Origin: Deinococcus seoulensis | GTDB lineage: Bacteria; Deinococcota; Deinococci; Deinococcales; Deinococcaceae | Length of the DNA stretch: 38,304 nucleotides | Reading direction: 5' to 3' | Assembly (NCBI RefSeq): GCF_014648115.1 | Contig: NZ_BMQM01000036.1 | Coordinates: forward strand, 1-38,304 | Shown here: positions 17,422 to 25,746 of the stretch, piece by piece | Position numbering within the stretch: the stretch's first letter is position 1 | Layout: each line of letters begins with the position of its first letter | Made by a program: the position numbers and the translations under genes | Notes under the pieces: generated by a model | Told to the model about the DNA's origin: nothing | Databases searched by the model: none | What the model saw: the letters and a program-made list of their open reading frames with translations, nothing else

Positions 17422-18140
17422 CCCGTCAACCAGACCGTTCCAGCGGCGACCATCCAAGCGACCTGCTGCCTGAATACGTCCTGGGAAGCCTCAATACGGC
17501 ACAGGCCGTGAATGTGGAGAGCCACCTGCTGAGCTGCGCTGTCTGCCGCGCTGAGGTGGGCCGGCTGCGTGACGCCCTGTTCTCACTGGCCAACGATTTG
17601 CCCGGCGTCCCAGCGCCAGCAGGGAGCTGGGAGAAGATTCAGGCCCGGCGGGGCGTGGTGTCTCCTGAACGTCTGTCCGCACAGGCGTCACTGCCCTCGG
17701 CCCCTTCCAGGTGGCTTCCAGTCTGGCCTCTGGCTGCAGCCGTCGCTCTGATCGTGGCGGTCGGGGGGTACCTCCAGCTCGGTCCGGCCCAGCCTGCGGC
17801 GACCGCTCAAAGCAGCGTGCAGCAGTGGCAGCAGGGGGCGAGACGTCTCACGCTCGCCTCGAAGACCGGTGTGCCCTACGGGGCCATGTACGTCAGGTCG
17901 GATGGCCGGGCGCTGCTGGTGCTGGACAGACAGGCCGCACCGGGGCAGGTGTATCAGGCGTGGGGACGGCGGACGAGCGGGCCGCGTGCGGGCGTACCGA
18001 CCAGCCTGGGGCTGACGGGCGGCACGGTGCTGGAGGTGTCGTGGCGCGGGTACGACTCGGTGGGCGTGAGCACCGAACCCGCCGGGGGTAGCCCGGCCCC
18101 GACCCACCCACTGGGCCGCACCCGGCTGCCCGAACTCTGA
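17418..18140 (+). CDS. RskA-like anti-sigma factor
   Basis: 240 residues. The N-terminal zinc-finger anti-sigma domain has HLLSCAVCRAEVGRL near residue 36, then one membrane segment (WPLAAAVALIVAVGGYLQL, about 96-116) and an outer RskA domain (GAMYVRSDGRALLVLDRQAAPGQVYQAWG.. LGLTGGTVLEVSWRGYDSVGVSTEPAGGS). It would hold the sigma factor at the membrane and release it after proteolysis or redox change. It is intact and translationally coupled to the sigma gene. Confidence 0.92.
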   Translation: MTRQPDRSSGDHPSDLLPEYVLGSLNTAQAVNVESHLLSCAVCRAEVGRLRDALFSLANDLPGVPAPAGSWEKIQARRGVVSPERLSAQASLPSAPSRWLPVWPLAAAVALIVAVGGYLQLGPAQPAATAQSSVQQWQQGARRLTLASKTGVPYGAMYVRSDGRALLVLDRQAAPGQVYQAWGRRTSGPRAGVPTSLGLTGGTVLEVSWRGYDSVGVSTEPAGGSPAPTHPLGRTRLPEL

Positions 18141-18190
18141 ATGCATCCAAACGGGCGACGCCCGGCATACGGGAAGGTGGAGGCACCACC

Positions 18191-18997
18191 ATGACCCATA
18201 TGACGACCGCCCGCACTCTGACCCTCACGTTCACCCTCGCGCTCCTCACGCCCGTGATGGCCCAGACTGCTCCCGTGCAGACCGCTTCCGGCCAGACCGC
18301 CCCGGCGATACAGATGAAGATGACCGCGCTAGCGCCCGTCACGCTGCGCCGGGACGCCCGGCTCGGCACCCTGCTGACCGGGCCGACCGGCCTGACGCTC
18401 TACACCTTCGCCAAAGACGCGCCGGGAGTGAGCAACTGCGAAGGCGTGTGCGCCACCAACTGGCCGCCCCTGCTGCTGAGCGAAGTTCCGCGCCTGCCCG
18501 CCGGACTGAGCGGCAAGTTCAGCCTGATTTCCCGCAAGGATGGTCAGACCCAGCTCAGCTACGATGGCGCGGCGCTCTACAGCTGGAAGGGCGACGCCAA
18601 ACCCGGTGACATCAACGGTCAGGGCTTCATGAACGTCTGGCACGCGGCCAACGCCGGCCCGAGCGTGCAGGTGTCGCGGGTGGACGATCTGGGCATGGTG
18701 CTGGCCGGGCCGACCGGCCTGACGCTCTATACCTTCGCCAAGGACGCGCCCGGAGTGAGCAACTGTGAGGGAGCCTGCGCCACCAACTGGCCTCCCCTGC
18801 TGGTGGCGCAGTTCCCGGCCACCGGCCTGACGGCGGGCGTGGCGGTGCGCGGCAAGCTTGGCACGCTGACGCGCAAGGATGGCAGCCTTCAGGTAACCTA
18901 CAACGGCCTGCCTGTATACAACTGGAAGAACGACCTGAAGCGCGGTGACGCGCTCGGCGAGGGCTTCATGGGCGTTTGGAGCGCTGTCCGTCGCTGA
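18191..18997 (+). CDS. Secreted protein with two lipoprotein_15-type repeats
   Basis: 268 residues. A signal peptide (ARTLTLTFTLALLTPVMAQ) is followed by two copies of a domain at about 55-150 and 160-265: GPTGLTLYTFAKDAPGVSNCEG.CATNWPPLL is almost identical in both, then YxG..LYxWKxD..PGDxxGxGF..VW. This is the secreted repeat of COG4315/lipoprotein_15 type, often found next to ECF sigma factors and redox proteins. The conserved Cys pairs and the heme-like context suggest oxidant or metal stress; the activity is not known. Start ATG 18191 follows GGAGG. Confidence 0.9.
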   Translation: MTHMTTARTLTLTFTLALLTPVMAQTAPVQTASGQTAPAIQMKMTALAPVTLRRDARLGTLLTGPTGLTLYTFAKDAPGVSNCEGVCATNWPPLLLSEVPRLPAGLSGKFSLISRKDGQTQLSYDGAALYSWKGDAKPGDINGQGFMNVWHAANAGPSVQVSRVDDLGMVLAGPTGLTLYTFAKDAPGVSNCEGACATNWPPLLVAQFPATGLTAGVAVRGKLGTLTRKDGSLQVTYNGLPVYNWKNDLKRGDALGEGFMGVWSAVRR

Positions 18998-19137
18998 GGA
19001 AGGAGAGGAGCGGCTCACGCCCTGTTCCTGAACGATCAACGTCAGCAGGCAGAGCGGAGTCAGACCAGATTCCGTGGTCAGGGCCGCCTACCAGGCGAGC
19101 TCTTTCCTGCCGAAAAAAAAGATCCTCGAGGAGTTCC

Positions 19138-20520
19138 ATGTCAAACCACTTCATCCGCACCCTGACTCTATGTTCTGCACTCTTCCTTTCGGCCCCCGTC
19201 TTCGCTCAGTCGGTGGGTGACCGGGTGTACACCGCTGACCAGAGTTCCAATACCGTCTCGGTCATTGACCCAGTCGCCCTCAAACTGTTGGGCGTCATTT
19301 CGCTGGGCACACAGGCGCCCGCCGCACTCTCACCACTGTACAAAGGGGAATTGCTGGTTCACGGCCTCGGCTTCTCACCCGACGGAAAGACCTTGGCTGC
19401 CGTCTCCATAGGCTCGAACTCAGTGACTTTGATTGATACCGCCACCAACGCGGTGCGCGGCAAGGTCTACCTGGGCCGCAGTCCCCACGAGGCGTTCTTC
19501 ACCCCGGACGGACGTGAACTGTGGGTGGCCGTGCGTGGCGAGAACTACGTCTCCGTCGTCGATCCCGTGCATTTTACCGAAACGCGCCGTATTCCTGTTC
19601 CGGACGGCCCTGGCATGGTGCTGTTCAATCCGAAAGCGCCTTACGCCTATGTGCCTTCGAGTTTCACCCCGGAACTGAGTGTCATCGACACGCGCACGTA
19701 CCGGGTCGTGGCGCGGGTCCCGCAGGCCAGCCCATTCAGCCCGAATCTGGCGGTCAGTCCGCAGGGCGATCAGGTCTGGTTCACCCTCAAAGACAGCGGC
19801 AAAACGCAGGTCATGCGGGCGCGCCCACCCTTCGACATCACGGCGACGCTGGACAGCGGCCCCGTCACCAACCATGTCGCCCTGGCCGATACACCCACGG
19901 GCCGCTTCGCCTATGTCACTGTGGGCGGCCTGAACGTCGTCAAGGTATATACGCGCGACGCTGCGCCCCGGCTGGTGGCGACCATTCCGACGGGGGCACT
20001 CCCCCATGGTGCCTGGGCCGCGCCGGACGGGAAACGGGTGTACGTAGGACTGGAAGCGGCAGACCAGGTCCAGATCATCGACACAGCCAGCAACACGGTG
20101 ACTGGTCAGGTTCCCACCGGGCAGTTGCCACAGGCGCTGGTCTATGTGCCCGGCGCAGTGCGCTCAGGTGCGGGCACAGCTCACTTACAGCCCCTGGACA
20201 GCACGAAAGCCACACTGACCCTGACCTTGACTTCCGGGAGCGCAGCCCGGGCCACCGTCAGCGTCAATCCCCTGGGCCTGGTCGATCTGGTGCAGATCGT
20301 CGCGACAGGACTGACCCCGAATACGGCGTATGTGCTGCGCCTGACCGGGCCAACGGGGCAGGCGCAGGACCTCGCCGCCCTGATGACCACGGCCCAGGGC
20401 GGCGTGACCGCACAGACCATCGGGCCAGTCAAGCAGCTCCTGAATGCCCCGCAGGGTGCCGGTCAGCTGAGCGTGGTGGCCAAAGTAGGCGGGGCGACCG
20501 TGCTGGTGCAGAGCAAGTGA
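19138..20520 (+). CDS. YncE-like beta-propeller, secreted
   Basis: 460 residues from ATG 19138 (MSNHFIRTLTLCSALFLSAPVFAQS, signal peptide; GAGGAG upstream). Repeats of about 40 residues of the type VYTADQSSNTVSVIDPVALKLLGVISLG, SVTLIDTATNAVRGKVYLGRSPHEAFFTPDGRELWVA and VQIIDTASNTVTGQVPTGQLPQALVYVPG build a seven-bladed propeller as in YncE. The C-terminal 110 residues are a separate beta-rich domain. Periplasmic, probably a binding protein. Its stop overlaps the GTG of the DUF305 gene, so they are coupled. Other frames open upstream to 18976 overlap the preceding gene and are not needed. Confidence 0.9.
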   Translation: MSNHFIRTLTLCSALFLSAPVFAQSVGDRVYTADQSSNTVSVIDPVALKLLGVISLGTQAPAALSPLYKGELLVHGLGFSPDGKTLAAVSIGSNSVTLIDTATNAVRGKVYLGRSPHEAFFTPDGRELWVAVRGENYVSVVDPVHFTETRRIPVPDGPGMVLFNPKAPYAYVPSSFTPELSVIDTRTYRVVARVPQASPFSPNLAVSPQGDQVWFTLKDSGKTQVMRARPPFDITATLDSGPVTNHVALADTPTGRFAYVTVGGLNVVKVYTRDAAPRLVATIPTGALPHGAWAAPDGKRVYVGLEAADQVQIIDTASNTVTGQVPTGQLPQALVYVPGAVRSGAGTAHLQPLDSTKATLTLTLTSGSAARATVSVNPLGLVDLVQIVATGLTPNTAYVLRLTGPTGQAQDLAALMTTAQGGVTAQTIGPVKQLLNAPQGAGQLSVVAKVGGATVLVQSK

Positions 20521-20852
20521 GGCGGGTCGCCCTTGTCCTGCTGCTCACCGGCGGCGCGTTCGCTGCGGGCAATACCTTCCAGGGTCTGATGGACTCGGCC
20601 ATGATGCGGATGCACGCGGGTATGCACGCGGCGACGCCTTCCGGCAACCCGGACCGTGATTTCCTGACCATGATGATTCCGCATCACCAGGGGGCAGTGG
20701 ACGCCGCAAAGGCCGAGCTCCTCTACGGGAAGGACCCGCAGGTGCGGCGACTGGCCCAGGAAATCCTGACGGAACAGGCGCTGGAGATCGATTACATGCA
20801 CCGACTTCTGGAGTCCAGAACAGCGGCTCTGCAGGGGCAGAATCAGCCCTGA
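20517..20852 (+). CDS. DUF305 protein (CopM-like metal-associated)
   Basis: 111 residues from GTG 20517, with a signal peptide (VALVLLLTGGAFAAG) and the DUF305 hallmark DRDFLTMMIPHHQGAVDAAKAEL, together with a Met/His-rich patch (MDSAMMRMHAGMH). DUF305 proteins are short helical periplasmic proteins, some of which bind copper. The gene starts on a 4-base GTGA overlap with the beta-propeller gene; they probably act together. It is short for the family, which often carries two DUF305 units. Confidence 0.88.
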   Translation: MRRVALVLLLTGGAFAAGNTFQGLMDSAMMRMHAGMHAATPSGNPDRDFLTMMIPHHQGAVDAAKAELLYGKDPQVRRLAQEILTEQALEIDYMHRLLESRTAALQGQNQP

Positions 20853-20893
20853 ATTGGACGTCAGGTCGTGTACAGATGAAATGTGCTGGAGGG

Positions 20894-20920
20894 CCGGGAG
20901 CGATGGATCACTCCCGGTCT
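20894..20920 (+). terminator. Terminator after the sigma-regulon operon
   Basis: CCGGGAG (20894-20900) and CTCCCGG (20911-20917) form a stem followed by TCTTTCC. It lies 40 bases after the DUF305 stop, in the convergent gap with the fluoride operon. Confidence 0.55.
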
Positions 20921-20955
20921 TTCCTGAATGGACTGGTGAATTATCCCGACTTCAT

Positions 20956-20977
20956 GTGTCTCCTGCTTTGGAGACAC
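20956..20977 (-). terminator. Hairpin at the end of the fluoride operon
   Basis: GTGTCTCC-TGCTTT-GGAGACAC is a perfect 8-bp stem just beyond the stop of the last minus-strand gene. No T-run is seen on the minus strand, so it may work as a pause or 3' protection rather than a full terminator. Confidence 0.4.
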
Positions 20978-20985
20978 CCACCGCC

Positions 20986-21321
20986 CTATCCCTGAACATC
21001 GAAGGCCGCGAAGGGTTCAAGTACGCACAGTCGGTCAGGGAGACCCCTGGTGTGCAGGTTGATCAACAGGGCGTCCAACTGAGTCAGTTGGCCGAGAATT
21101 TGAACGATGATGGGCTGCTGGGCCGGGCGCATCTCCAGAAGGATGGGGTTGGCGACCTGACCGCGCCGTCCAAATCCGCCTGCTCCGTGCTGGGCAAACG
21201 CCAGTGTCAGGTCAAGGGCACGGGCGGTCTCGATGACGACATCTGCCAGAGGCCGACCTTCCAACTGATCTCCGGCACGCGTATAACAGCGCAGCAAACA
21301 CAGTGGTTCAGCCCCACTCAT
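20986..21321 (-). CDS. DUF190-family protein (PII-like), second of two
   Basis: 111 residues (MSGAEPLCLLRCYTRAGDQLEGRPLADVVIETARALDLTLAFAQHGAGGFG), the DUF190 pattern of a PII-like ferredoxin fold often encoded with fluoride channels. It overlaps the preceding DUF190 gene by 4 bases. It is more diverged than its neighbour: the usual ATVxRGxxGYG motif has become LAFAQHGAGGFG. Role as a regulator or fluoride sensor is inferred from the linkage. Confidence 0.8.
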   Translation of the reverse strand: MSGAEPLCLLRCYTRAGDQLEGRPLADVVIETARALDLTLAFAQHGAGGFGRRGQVANPILLEMRPAQQPIIVQILGQLTQLDALLINLHTRGLPDRLCVLEPFAAFDVQG

Positions 21322-21653
21322 CGATGTTCACCGCGCCGCATCAGGCGACGAACCGCCTGGCGGGTGATCAGGAGATCAGGCAAGGTCAGGGCCACCTCGG
21401 CCAGGAACGTTTCCAGCTGCGTGGTGGAGGCGACGCATTCGACAACCACAGGAAGGTCAGGGGCCCACTGAAAAGCGCGGTTGCGGTGAATCTGGCCATC
21501 CTGGCCATAGCCGATACTCCCGTGGGTGACGGTGGCTCCAGGAAGGCCTGCCCGCTGTGCTGTAGAGACCAGCCAATCGTAAGCCGTTTCGCTGCCCACT
21601 TTGTCGGTGCTGCCCAAGTAGCAGCGGAGCAACTCTGCATCCTGCCACGTCAT
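21318..21653 (-). CDS. DUF190-family protein (PII-like), first of two
   Basis: 111 residues with LLRCYLGSTDKVGSETAYDWLVSTAQRAGLPGATVTHGSIGYG, a clear DUF190 signature. It overlaps both its neighbours by 4 bases (ATGA type), so the three genes are one translational unit. Members of this family occur repeatedly with FluC/CrcB. Having two tandem copies after one channel gene is notable but not unique. Confidence 0.88.
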   Translation of the reverse strand: MTWQDAELLRCYLGSTDKVGSETAYDWLVSTAQRAGLPGATVTHGSIGYGQDGQIHRNRAFQWAPDLPVVVECVASTTQLETFLAEVALTLPDLLITRQAVRRLMRRGEHR

Positions 21654-22045
21654 AATCCACCTTCGAGCCGGATGGCCACCCAGCGCCCGAGCAGGACGGC
21701 CACGTAGCCCAACACCAGATTGCCGACGATGTAGAGCGAGGCGCGCAGACTTTCGCCGCTGCGCAGGAGCAGATCACTTTCCCAGGTGAACGTGCTGAAG
21801 GTCGTGAAGGCCCCGACGAAGCCGGTTCCGAAAGCCAGACGCCACTCGGCACTGACCAGACCCCGGGCGTTCAGGGCAATCACTAGCCCCAGGAGAAAAC
21901 AGCCCAGCACATTGATCACCAGCGTCCCGAGCGGAAACGCGGCCCAGGCCGTAGGGCCGAGCCGGGTCTGGATCACCAGATTGAGACCGTAACGCGCCAG
22001 TGCACCGCAGGCGCCGCCAAGTGCAATTCCTATCCAGATGGGCAT
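21650..22045 (-). CDS. fluC: Fluoride channel FluC (CrcB)
   Basis: 131 residues with four membrane segments. GGACGALARYGLNL, FPLGTLVINVLGCFLLGL and GFVGAFTTFSTFTWE are the FluC motifs (the Asn and the TTFSTF phenylalanine box that line the pore). FluC dimers let fluoride out of the cell. Its leader carries a fluoride riboswitch, so induction by fluoride is expected. ATG 22045 starts 20 bases after the riboswitch region. Intact and of normal length. Confidence 0.95.
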   Translation of the reverse strand: MPIWIGIALGGACGALARYGLNLVIQTRLGPTAWAAFPLGTLVINVLGCFLLGLVIALNARGLVSAEWRLAFGTGFVGAFTTFSTFTWESDLLLRSGESLRASLYIVGNLVLGYVAVLLGRWVAIRLEGGL

Positions 22046-22065
22046 AGCTTCCCCCTGCGTCCTGA

Positions 22066-22126
22066 AGGGTAGGCATTATCAGCCGGACACGGGGCGGTTC
22101 TGAAAGGCGAATGCCATCGCCTGGAG
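22066..22126 (-). promoter_or_regulatory. Fluoride riboswitch (crcB motif)
   Basis: On the minus strand: CAGGCGATGGCATTCGCC, TTTCAGAACCGCCCC, a variable loop, then GGCTGATAATGCCTACCC. The GGCGATGG..TTCGCC stem-loop, AACCGCC and GGCTGATxATGCCTAC blocks are the conserved parts of the fluoride aptamer with its pseudoknot. It lies directly before fluC on the same strand. A single change from the common TGATGA to TGATAA is seen. Matching by memory of the motif; a covariance search would settle it. Confidence 0.88.
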
Positions 22127-22233
22127 TCTCAAAATACCAGATGACCAGGGGGTCGTCGATCCTTGGCGGGAAAAACAGCGGATAGCGGCCACGGGTATGC
22201 CCATCTTGCAGGAGCCTCCAACCCGCCCAATGT

Positions 22234-22271
22234 GGGGTCACGACACGGATCAGTCCTGACTGTACGCTAAG
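22234..22271 (+). repeat. Tn3-family 38-bp terminal inverted repeat next to tnpR
   Basis: 38 bases from GGGGTC to TGTACGCTAAG, oriented with the inner tip to the right, towards tnpR. The first six and last nine bases equal those of the repeat at 13134-13171 and the centres differ. It is the left end of the element encoding tnpR and tnpA. The five outer bases (AATGT) find no partner in the window, since the right end has been lost. Confidence 0.8.
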
Positions 22272-22396
22272 GTTGCAGAAACGGCCGTTTCCGCAATAGG
22301 TTTCGGCCTCTGACCAGCTGCGCCTCCCCGCGTTGCACATCCATATTGCACAATACTCCTCATTGGCAATAGGCTGACGCAACAAGGGGAGGCGCT
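22272..22396 (+). other. Candidate res site of the Tn3-family resolvase
   Basis: Between the terminal repeat and tnpR lie GAAACGGCCGTTTC, a perfect 14-bp palindrome (22278-22291), and repeated half-sites CCGCAATAGG and GGCAATAGGCTG, with TTGCACATCC and TATTGCACAA in between. Resolvase-binding sites are expected at this place; the exact crossover point is not clear. Confidence 0.45.
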
Positions 22397-22954
22397 ATGC
22401 AGCTTGGGTACGCTCGCGTCAGCAAACAGCAGGATCAGGACACCGCCGCCCAACTCCGCGCCCTGAAAGATGCCGAAGTCGAGCGCGTATTCACCGAACA
22501 CGCGTCCGGGGGCCGCTGGGATCGACCTGAATTACACAAGTTGCTCGCCCAGCTCCGGCCAGGCGATATCGTCGTCGTCTGGAAGCTGGATCGGCTCAGC
22601 CGCAGCCTGAAGGATGTCCTGCACCTGATGGAGAAGATCGAAACTGCTGGTGCAGGCTTTCGCAGTCTCACCGAAGCCATTGACACCACGACACCAGCAG
22701 GCCGGATGATGATGCAGATGGTCGGGGCGTTCGCCGAGTTCGAGCGGGCCATGATCCGCGAGCGCACCAGGGCCGGACTGGAGCAGGCCCGGCGGGAAGG
22801 CCGGGTGGGCGGCCGCAAACGCAAGCTCACCTCCACACAAGAGCAGGAAATCCGTGACGCGGTGAACTCTGGGCGGCACACTGCGGCGCAGTGTGCGCGG
22901 CTCTTCAAGGTGCATCCCAGTACCATTCTCCGTCTCCTGCGCCGCGCCGCCTGA
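22397..22954 (+). CDS. tnpR: Serine recombinase / Tn3-family resolvase TnpR
   Basis: 185 residues. The N-terminus MQLGYARVSKQQDQDTAAQL has the catalytic serine (ARVS), WKLDRLSRSLKDVLHLM and FERAMIRERTRAGL complete the catalytic domain, and the C-terminal QEIRDAVNSGRHTAAQCARLFKVHPSTILRLLRR is the helix-turn-helix. Length and frame are intact. GGGGAGG stands before the ATG. It would resolve cointegrates at the res site upstream. Confidence 0.95.
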   Translation: MQLGYARVSKQQDQDTAAQLRALKDAEVERVFTEHASGGRWDRPELHKLLAQLRPGDIVVVWKLDRLSRSLKDVLHLMEKIETAGAGFRSLTEAIDTTTPAGRMMMQMVGAFAEFERAMIRERTRAGLEQARREGRVGGRKRKLTSTQEQEIRDAVNSGRHTAAQCARLFKVHPSTILRLLRRAA

Positions 22955-22957
22955 TCT

Positions 22958-25187
22958 GTGCCTGCTGAACTGGCCGCAGGAGGGACCGATCAGTACGGCC
23001 AGTTCAATGCACCGCCCGTCCCGAGCAACTCCGGCGGTATTTCATTCTGGATGACCGCGATCACACGCGGATCGCTTCGAAAAAAGGCAAGCATAATCGC
23101 CTCGGATACGCCCTCCAGCTCACGACCTTGCGGTTTTTGGGCACATTCCTCCTCAATCCACTCGATGTGCCCCCCAATGTGTTGCGCTTTGTCGCCCGGC
23201 AACTTGGTGTGCAGGCCAAGCAGGTCAAACTTGATCGCTACCGTCAAGGTGAAACCAAATGGGACCACCAGCGGGACATCGGGCAAACGTATGGCTACCG
23301 CGTCTTCTCCGAGCCCGCCGTCTGGATCGGCTTGATCCGGTTCCTGATGGCCCGCACCCACTTACAAGCCGAATCTCCAAGCCTCTTGCTGGACCGGGCG
23401 ACGGCCCGCCTCTACGAACACAACATCATTCTGCCAGGTGTGACCACCCTCTCCCGATTGATTGCCCGGGTGCAGGAGCGCAGTGAGACACAGTTATGTG
23501 ACCGTCTGGTGGCGCTGCTCAGCCCTGAGCAGCGCGAGCGTCTGGTCACCCTGCTGAGTGTGCCTGAGCGGGCCAAAGTCTCTTCCTTCGAGCAACTCCG
23601 CCAAGCCCCGATTTCCATTTCGGCCCAGGGCCTGGTCGGGGCGCTGAAGCGGGTCGAACGGATTCGCCAGGTCGGTGTGCGGACCGTTAACCTACGTTCC
23701 TTCCCCACGCAGCGCCTGGACACGCTGTCAAGAATAGGACTGGGGTCGAAGACGCAGACGTTACGAAGGCTGACCTCGTCCCGTCAGTTGGCGGTGTTGC
23801 TCGTCACGGTCTCGCGCCTGGAGGCCAGTGCGCTGGATGACGCCCTGACCGTGCTCGACAGCCTGCTGACGGATGTCTTTAACCGGATAGAACGCCAGGA
23901 CACCGAGCAGAAGCTGGCCTCCTTGCCTTCATTGGAAGAAGCGGCCCGTTCTCAGAACCAGCTGACTCGCTTGTTTCTAGAGCACTTGAAGACGGAGCAG
24001 CATGATTTTGATGCTTTTTCACAGCAGGTGTTGACCCTTGTTTCAAAAGATGTGCTGGAGCGGACCGTTCAGGCCATTGCTGAGCTGACCCAACCGACCG
24101 CTGATCGGCACATTGAGCAGTTGCTGGCCCGCTACAGCTACGTTCAGCAATTTGTTCCGACGCTGTTGCACACGGTGGGCTTTGAAGCCAACCGCTCCGG
24201 TCAGCCTCTGCTGGCCGCTATCAATGCCCTGCGAACCCTGGAGCGCCGGAAGAAAGACCTGTCATCGCTGCCTACCGACTGGATCACCGGCCGCTGGGGA
24301 AAGCATTTGAGATCTGCGGCAGGTGAGGTGCAGCGCAGTGCGTACACCCTCGGGGTACTGGAGCAGCTGCACCTGAGCTTGAAGCGCCGCGACCTCTATG
24401 TGCCAGCCAGCGACAAATTCAATGACCCCAGGTTGCGGCTCCTCTCGGGGCCGCGCTGGGCGGACCTCAAGGTGGAAGTCTGCCGCAGTCTTGATCTCGA
24501 CCCTGATCCTGCAGTGGTCCTGGCCCGTCTGGAGCGGCAATTGGATGAGACCTACCACCTCCTGGCCGAACGCCTCCCCGAGAATGCCTCTGCGTCCATT
24601 GAGGAGGTGGACGGGAAATCGCGTCTGGTGCTGCAGCTTGATGAAGCGCAGGATGAACCGCCCAGTCTGCGGCAGCTTCACAAAGATGTGGCCGCACGTT
24701 TACCCAGGATCGACCTCCCTGACCTGCTCCTGGAAGTTCACCGCTGGACGGGCTTTGCCGATGAATTCCAGCACCTCAGTGAGCGCCGCAGCCGGGTGGA
24801 GCACCTGCCCATGAGCGTCTGTGCCGTGCTGCTCTCCGAGGCCTGCAACGTGAGTCTGGACGCCGTCGTGCAACCGGAGCGCGAGGCGCTCCGGTCCAGT
24901 CGTCTCTCCTGGGTCAGCCAGAACTATGTCCGGGCTGAAACCATCGCGGCGGCGAATGCTCGTCTGGTGAACTTTCAGTCCACCCTGCCGGACCTACCCG
25001 CCTGGGGCCAGGGGTATGTCGCTTCGGTGGATGGCCTGCGCTTTCGAGTGCCTGTGAAATCCATTTACAGTGGTCAGAACCCCAAATATTTTGGCGTAGG
25101 CAGTGGTGTCACGTACGTGAACTTTGTGGCCGACCAGTTCACCAGTTTTCACGGCATTGTGGTGCCAGGCACCTTGCGAGATTCGCC
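22958..25187 (+). pseudogene. tnpA: Tn3-family transposase TnpA, frameshifted and 3'-truncated
   Basis: From GTG 22958 the frame gives MPAELAAGGTDQYGQFNAPPVP; one base is missing near 23020-23023, after which the expected EQLRRYFILDDRDHTRIASKKGKHNRLGYALQLTTLRFLGTFLLNP lies in a second frame that runs on. The body is a normal Tn3 TnpA up to the catalytic core: first Asp in YVASVDGLRF and second in the GTLRDS block. It stops right there (about 25185), losing the last roughly 300 residues including the catalytic Glu. It cannot transpose. Confidence 0.92.
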
Positions 25188-25746
25188 GCTGGACATGCCC
25201 ACCCTCAAGGGCAAGCGCAGCAAAGCCGACATCAAGGCGCAGACCTGGCACTGCAAGTTCTGTGGCGTCCCGATGACGCCCCGCATGGGCCCGCTCCGCG
25301 CGTGGTACTTCGCGCACCAGCGTGACGCCAGTGCCTGCCCGTTCGAAGTGGAAAGCGAGAAGGAAAGCCCGCGTCATCAGGAACTCAAGCATGCGGCGGC
25401 CGAAGCGCTCCGCCGGCACTTCAAAGACGACGTGGCGAGCGTGGAGTACGAGGTGCGCTTCCCGCACCTGCGCCGCATCGCCGACGCCGTGATCACCCTC
25501 AAGGACGGTGCCCGCGTCGCCGTGGAAGCCCAGCTCAGTCCGCTGACCCTTGACCTGCTGCAGGAACGGACGAACTCGTACGTCCGGGATGACATCGAGA
25601 TCGTGTGGGTGTTCGAGGAACGGGCCGAGGGTGACCTGAAACCGGGCGGGCTGTGGGACGCGTGCCGCGCGTGGCTGCTGGAGGAGGGTCACGTGGTGCT
25701 CACCGCGCGCTTCACCGCGCAGCAGTCCGCGCTGCCGCTGCCGTGA
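23128..25746 (+). CDS. Chimeric ORF: TnpA body fused to CoiA-like nuclease domain
   Basis: 872 codons open without a break. Residues 1-686 are the TnpA body described above. From residue about 687 (PLDMPTLKGKRSKADIKAQTWHCKFCGVP) the protein is a CoiA-like competence protein: a CxxC zinc pair (WHCKFC), WYFAHQRDASACPFE, the ES..HQELKHAAAEAL helix, and RRIADAVITLKDGARVAVEAQLSPLTLDLLQERTNSY with the D..ExQ PD-(D/E)xK core. CoiA proteins act in natural transformation, probably on incoming DNA. The N-terminus of CoiA is largely replaced by TnpA. Whether a long fusion or a shorter product from an inner start is made is open. It is coupled by GTGA to the next gene. Confidence 0.88.
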   Translation: MRFLGTFLLNPLDVPPNVLRFVARQLGVQAKQVKLDRYRQGETKWDHQRDIGQTYGYRVFSEPAVWIGLIRFLMARTHLQAESPSLLLDRATARLYEHNIILPGVTTLSRLIARVQERSETQLCDRLVALLSPEQRERLVTLLSVPERAKVSSFEQLRQAPISISAQGLVGALKRVERIRQVGVRTVNLRSFPTQRLDTLSRIGLGSKTQTLRRLTSSRQLAVLLVTVSRLEASALDDALTVLDSLLTDVFNRIERQDTEQKLASLPSLEEAARSQNQLTRLFLEHLKTEQHDFDAFSQQVLTLVSKDVLERTVQAIAELTQPTADRHIEQLLARYSYVQQFVPTLLHTVGFEANRSGQPLLAAINALRTLERRKKDLSSLPTDWITGRWGKHLRSAAGEVQRSAYTLGVLEQLHLSLKRRDLYVPASDKFNDPRLRLLSGPRWADLKVEVCRSLDLDPDPAVVLARLERQLDETYHLLAERLPENASASIEEVDGKSRLVLQLDEAQDEPPSLRQLHKDVAARLPRIDLPDLLLEVHRWTGFADEFQHLSERRSRVEHLPMSVCAVLLSEACNVSLDAVVQPEREALRSSRLSWVSQNYVRAETIAAANARLVNFQSTLPDLPAWGQGYVASVDGLRFRVPVKSIYSGQNPKYFGVGSGVTYVNFVADQFTSFHGIVVPGTLRDSPLDMPTLKGKRSKADIKAQTWHCKFCGVPMTPRMGPLRAWYFAHQRDASACPFEVESEKESPRHQELKHAAAEALRRHFKDDVASVEYEVRFPHLRRIADAVITLKDGARVAVEAQLSPLTLDLLQERTNSYVRDDIEIVWVFEERAEGDLKPGGLWDACRAWLLEEGHVVLTARFTAQQSALPLP

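Noticed and set aside
19521..20516. Upstream extension of the DUF305 frame
   Set aside because: It is the shadow of the beta-propeller gene; the real start is the GTG in the 4-base overlap with a signal peptide following.
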